Assembly: GCA_963675945.1 (NCBI GenBank)
Contig: OY780932.1
Location: 3,596,001 to 3,660,000 of the forward strand
Direction: 5' to 3'
Length of the DNA stretch: 64,000 bases
Origin: G963556115 sp963675945
GTDB taxonomy: Bacteria; Planctomycetota; SZUA-567
Below are positions 63,854-64,000 of the stretch, piece after piece. The notes under the pieces are model-generated. The model worked only from the letters and a program-made list of their open reading frames with translations, did not search any database and was not told where the DNA came from. Positions within the stretch are counted from its first letter, which is position 1; the number at the start of each line of letters is the position of its first letter. The position numbers and the translations under genes are program-made.

Positions 63854-64000
63854 ATGCGTTCAACACCAGCATTATTACTTTTCAGCATATTACTTGCAAT
63901 CAGCGTACTCTGTTACTCAGAATGTCGTGGCTTCTGCGCAGATGACGGCAAACGCATATTACTATTAAACTCTTATCATCAAGGCTTTGGCTGGACCGAC
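63854..64000 (+). CDS. Start of a secreted or sensor protein, runs off window
   Basis: 49 codons visible. A signal peptide (MRSTPALLLFSILLAISVLC) is followed by DDGKRILLLNSYHQGFGWTD. That phrase is typical of periplasmic ABC-type substrate-binding sensor domains found at the N-terminus of histidine kinases and GGDEF proteins. The effector domain lies beyond the window. Confidence 0.7.
   Translation, partial: MRSTPALLLFSILLAISVLCYSECRGFCADDGKRILLLNSYHQGFGWTD

Noticed and set aside
1..64000. CRISPR arrays
   Set aside because: No regularly spaced direct repeats were seen; the repeats present are isolated hairpins.

Overview
The window comes from a Gram-negative, probably anaerobic bacterium. 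Evidence for an outer membrane is an autotransporter barrel, a TolC-type protein and HlyD. Evidence for anaerobic life is a rubredoxin-first rubrerythrin next to a PerR/Fur regulator and a large radical-SAM content. The mix (AmiF formamidase, archaeal-type phosphoglycerate mutase, OleA-like thiolase, HD-GYP and CheX-CheY signalling, NHLM/NHLP peptide export) would fit the Lentisphaerota or another PVC lineage, but no rRNA is present and this placement is inference. Both tRNAs encode CCA.

Layout. 0-3.4 kb: C-terminal part of an autotransporter and a NarX/NarL-like two-component pair. 3.8-10.1 kb: a UrtABCDE-type ABC importer transcribed after an AmiF formamidase, with no urease in view, so short amides are a likely nitrogen source. 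11-18.7 kb: an AraC regulator divergent from a CUT1 sugar ABC transporter with a GH127 beta-L-arabinofuranosidase and its own ATPase. 19.2-35.2 kb: a RiPP (proteusin) locus. 35.2-36.8 kb: an intact IS3-family element beside tRNA-Thr. 37-48 kb: mostly housekeeping and signalling genes (ApgM, rubrerythrin, PerR, tRNA-Leu, CPBP protease, MurD, HD-GYP regulator, class IV aminotransferase, FHA-GAF protein, bifunctional-nuclease domain). 47-56 kb: EIIA-CBS plus ion transporter, CheX-CheY plus CheA, YihY, UDP-glucose dehydrogenase. 56-64 kb: an IS200 element, AspS, OleA-like thiolase, a secreted TPR protein, a calcium-binding repeat protein, and the start of a sensor-type gene running off the end.

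The most interesting system is the proteusin locus. It has export genes (HlyD, a C39 peptidase ABC transporter, a second NHLM ABC transporter, a TolC-like protein), three precursor genes, and four maturation genes: a PoyD/OspD-type radical SAM epimerase, a tandem GNAT-like acyltransferase, a UPF0489 peptide-arginase-like protein, and a cobalamin-type radical SAM C-methyltransferase. All three cores contain exactly one Arg and no Lys, and that Arg is the first residue after the Gly-Gly cleavage site. Together with an arginase-like and a GNAT-like enzyme this suggests a peptide whose first residue becomes ornithine and is then acylated, followed by an epimerised and C-methylated Thr/Val-rich tail. 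One of the three precursors has lost 71 leader residues by an apparent deletion between two SKEE-coding repeats.

At the right edge of the locus, the start of a second C-methyltransferase is joined directly to the last 34 codons of a tyrosine recombinase. The IS3 element and a tRNA-Thr whose 3' end faces the locus follow. This looks like a decayed tRNA-targeted genomic island. The left border was not found.
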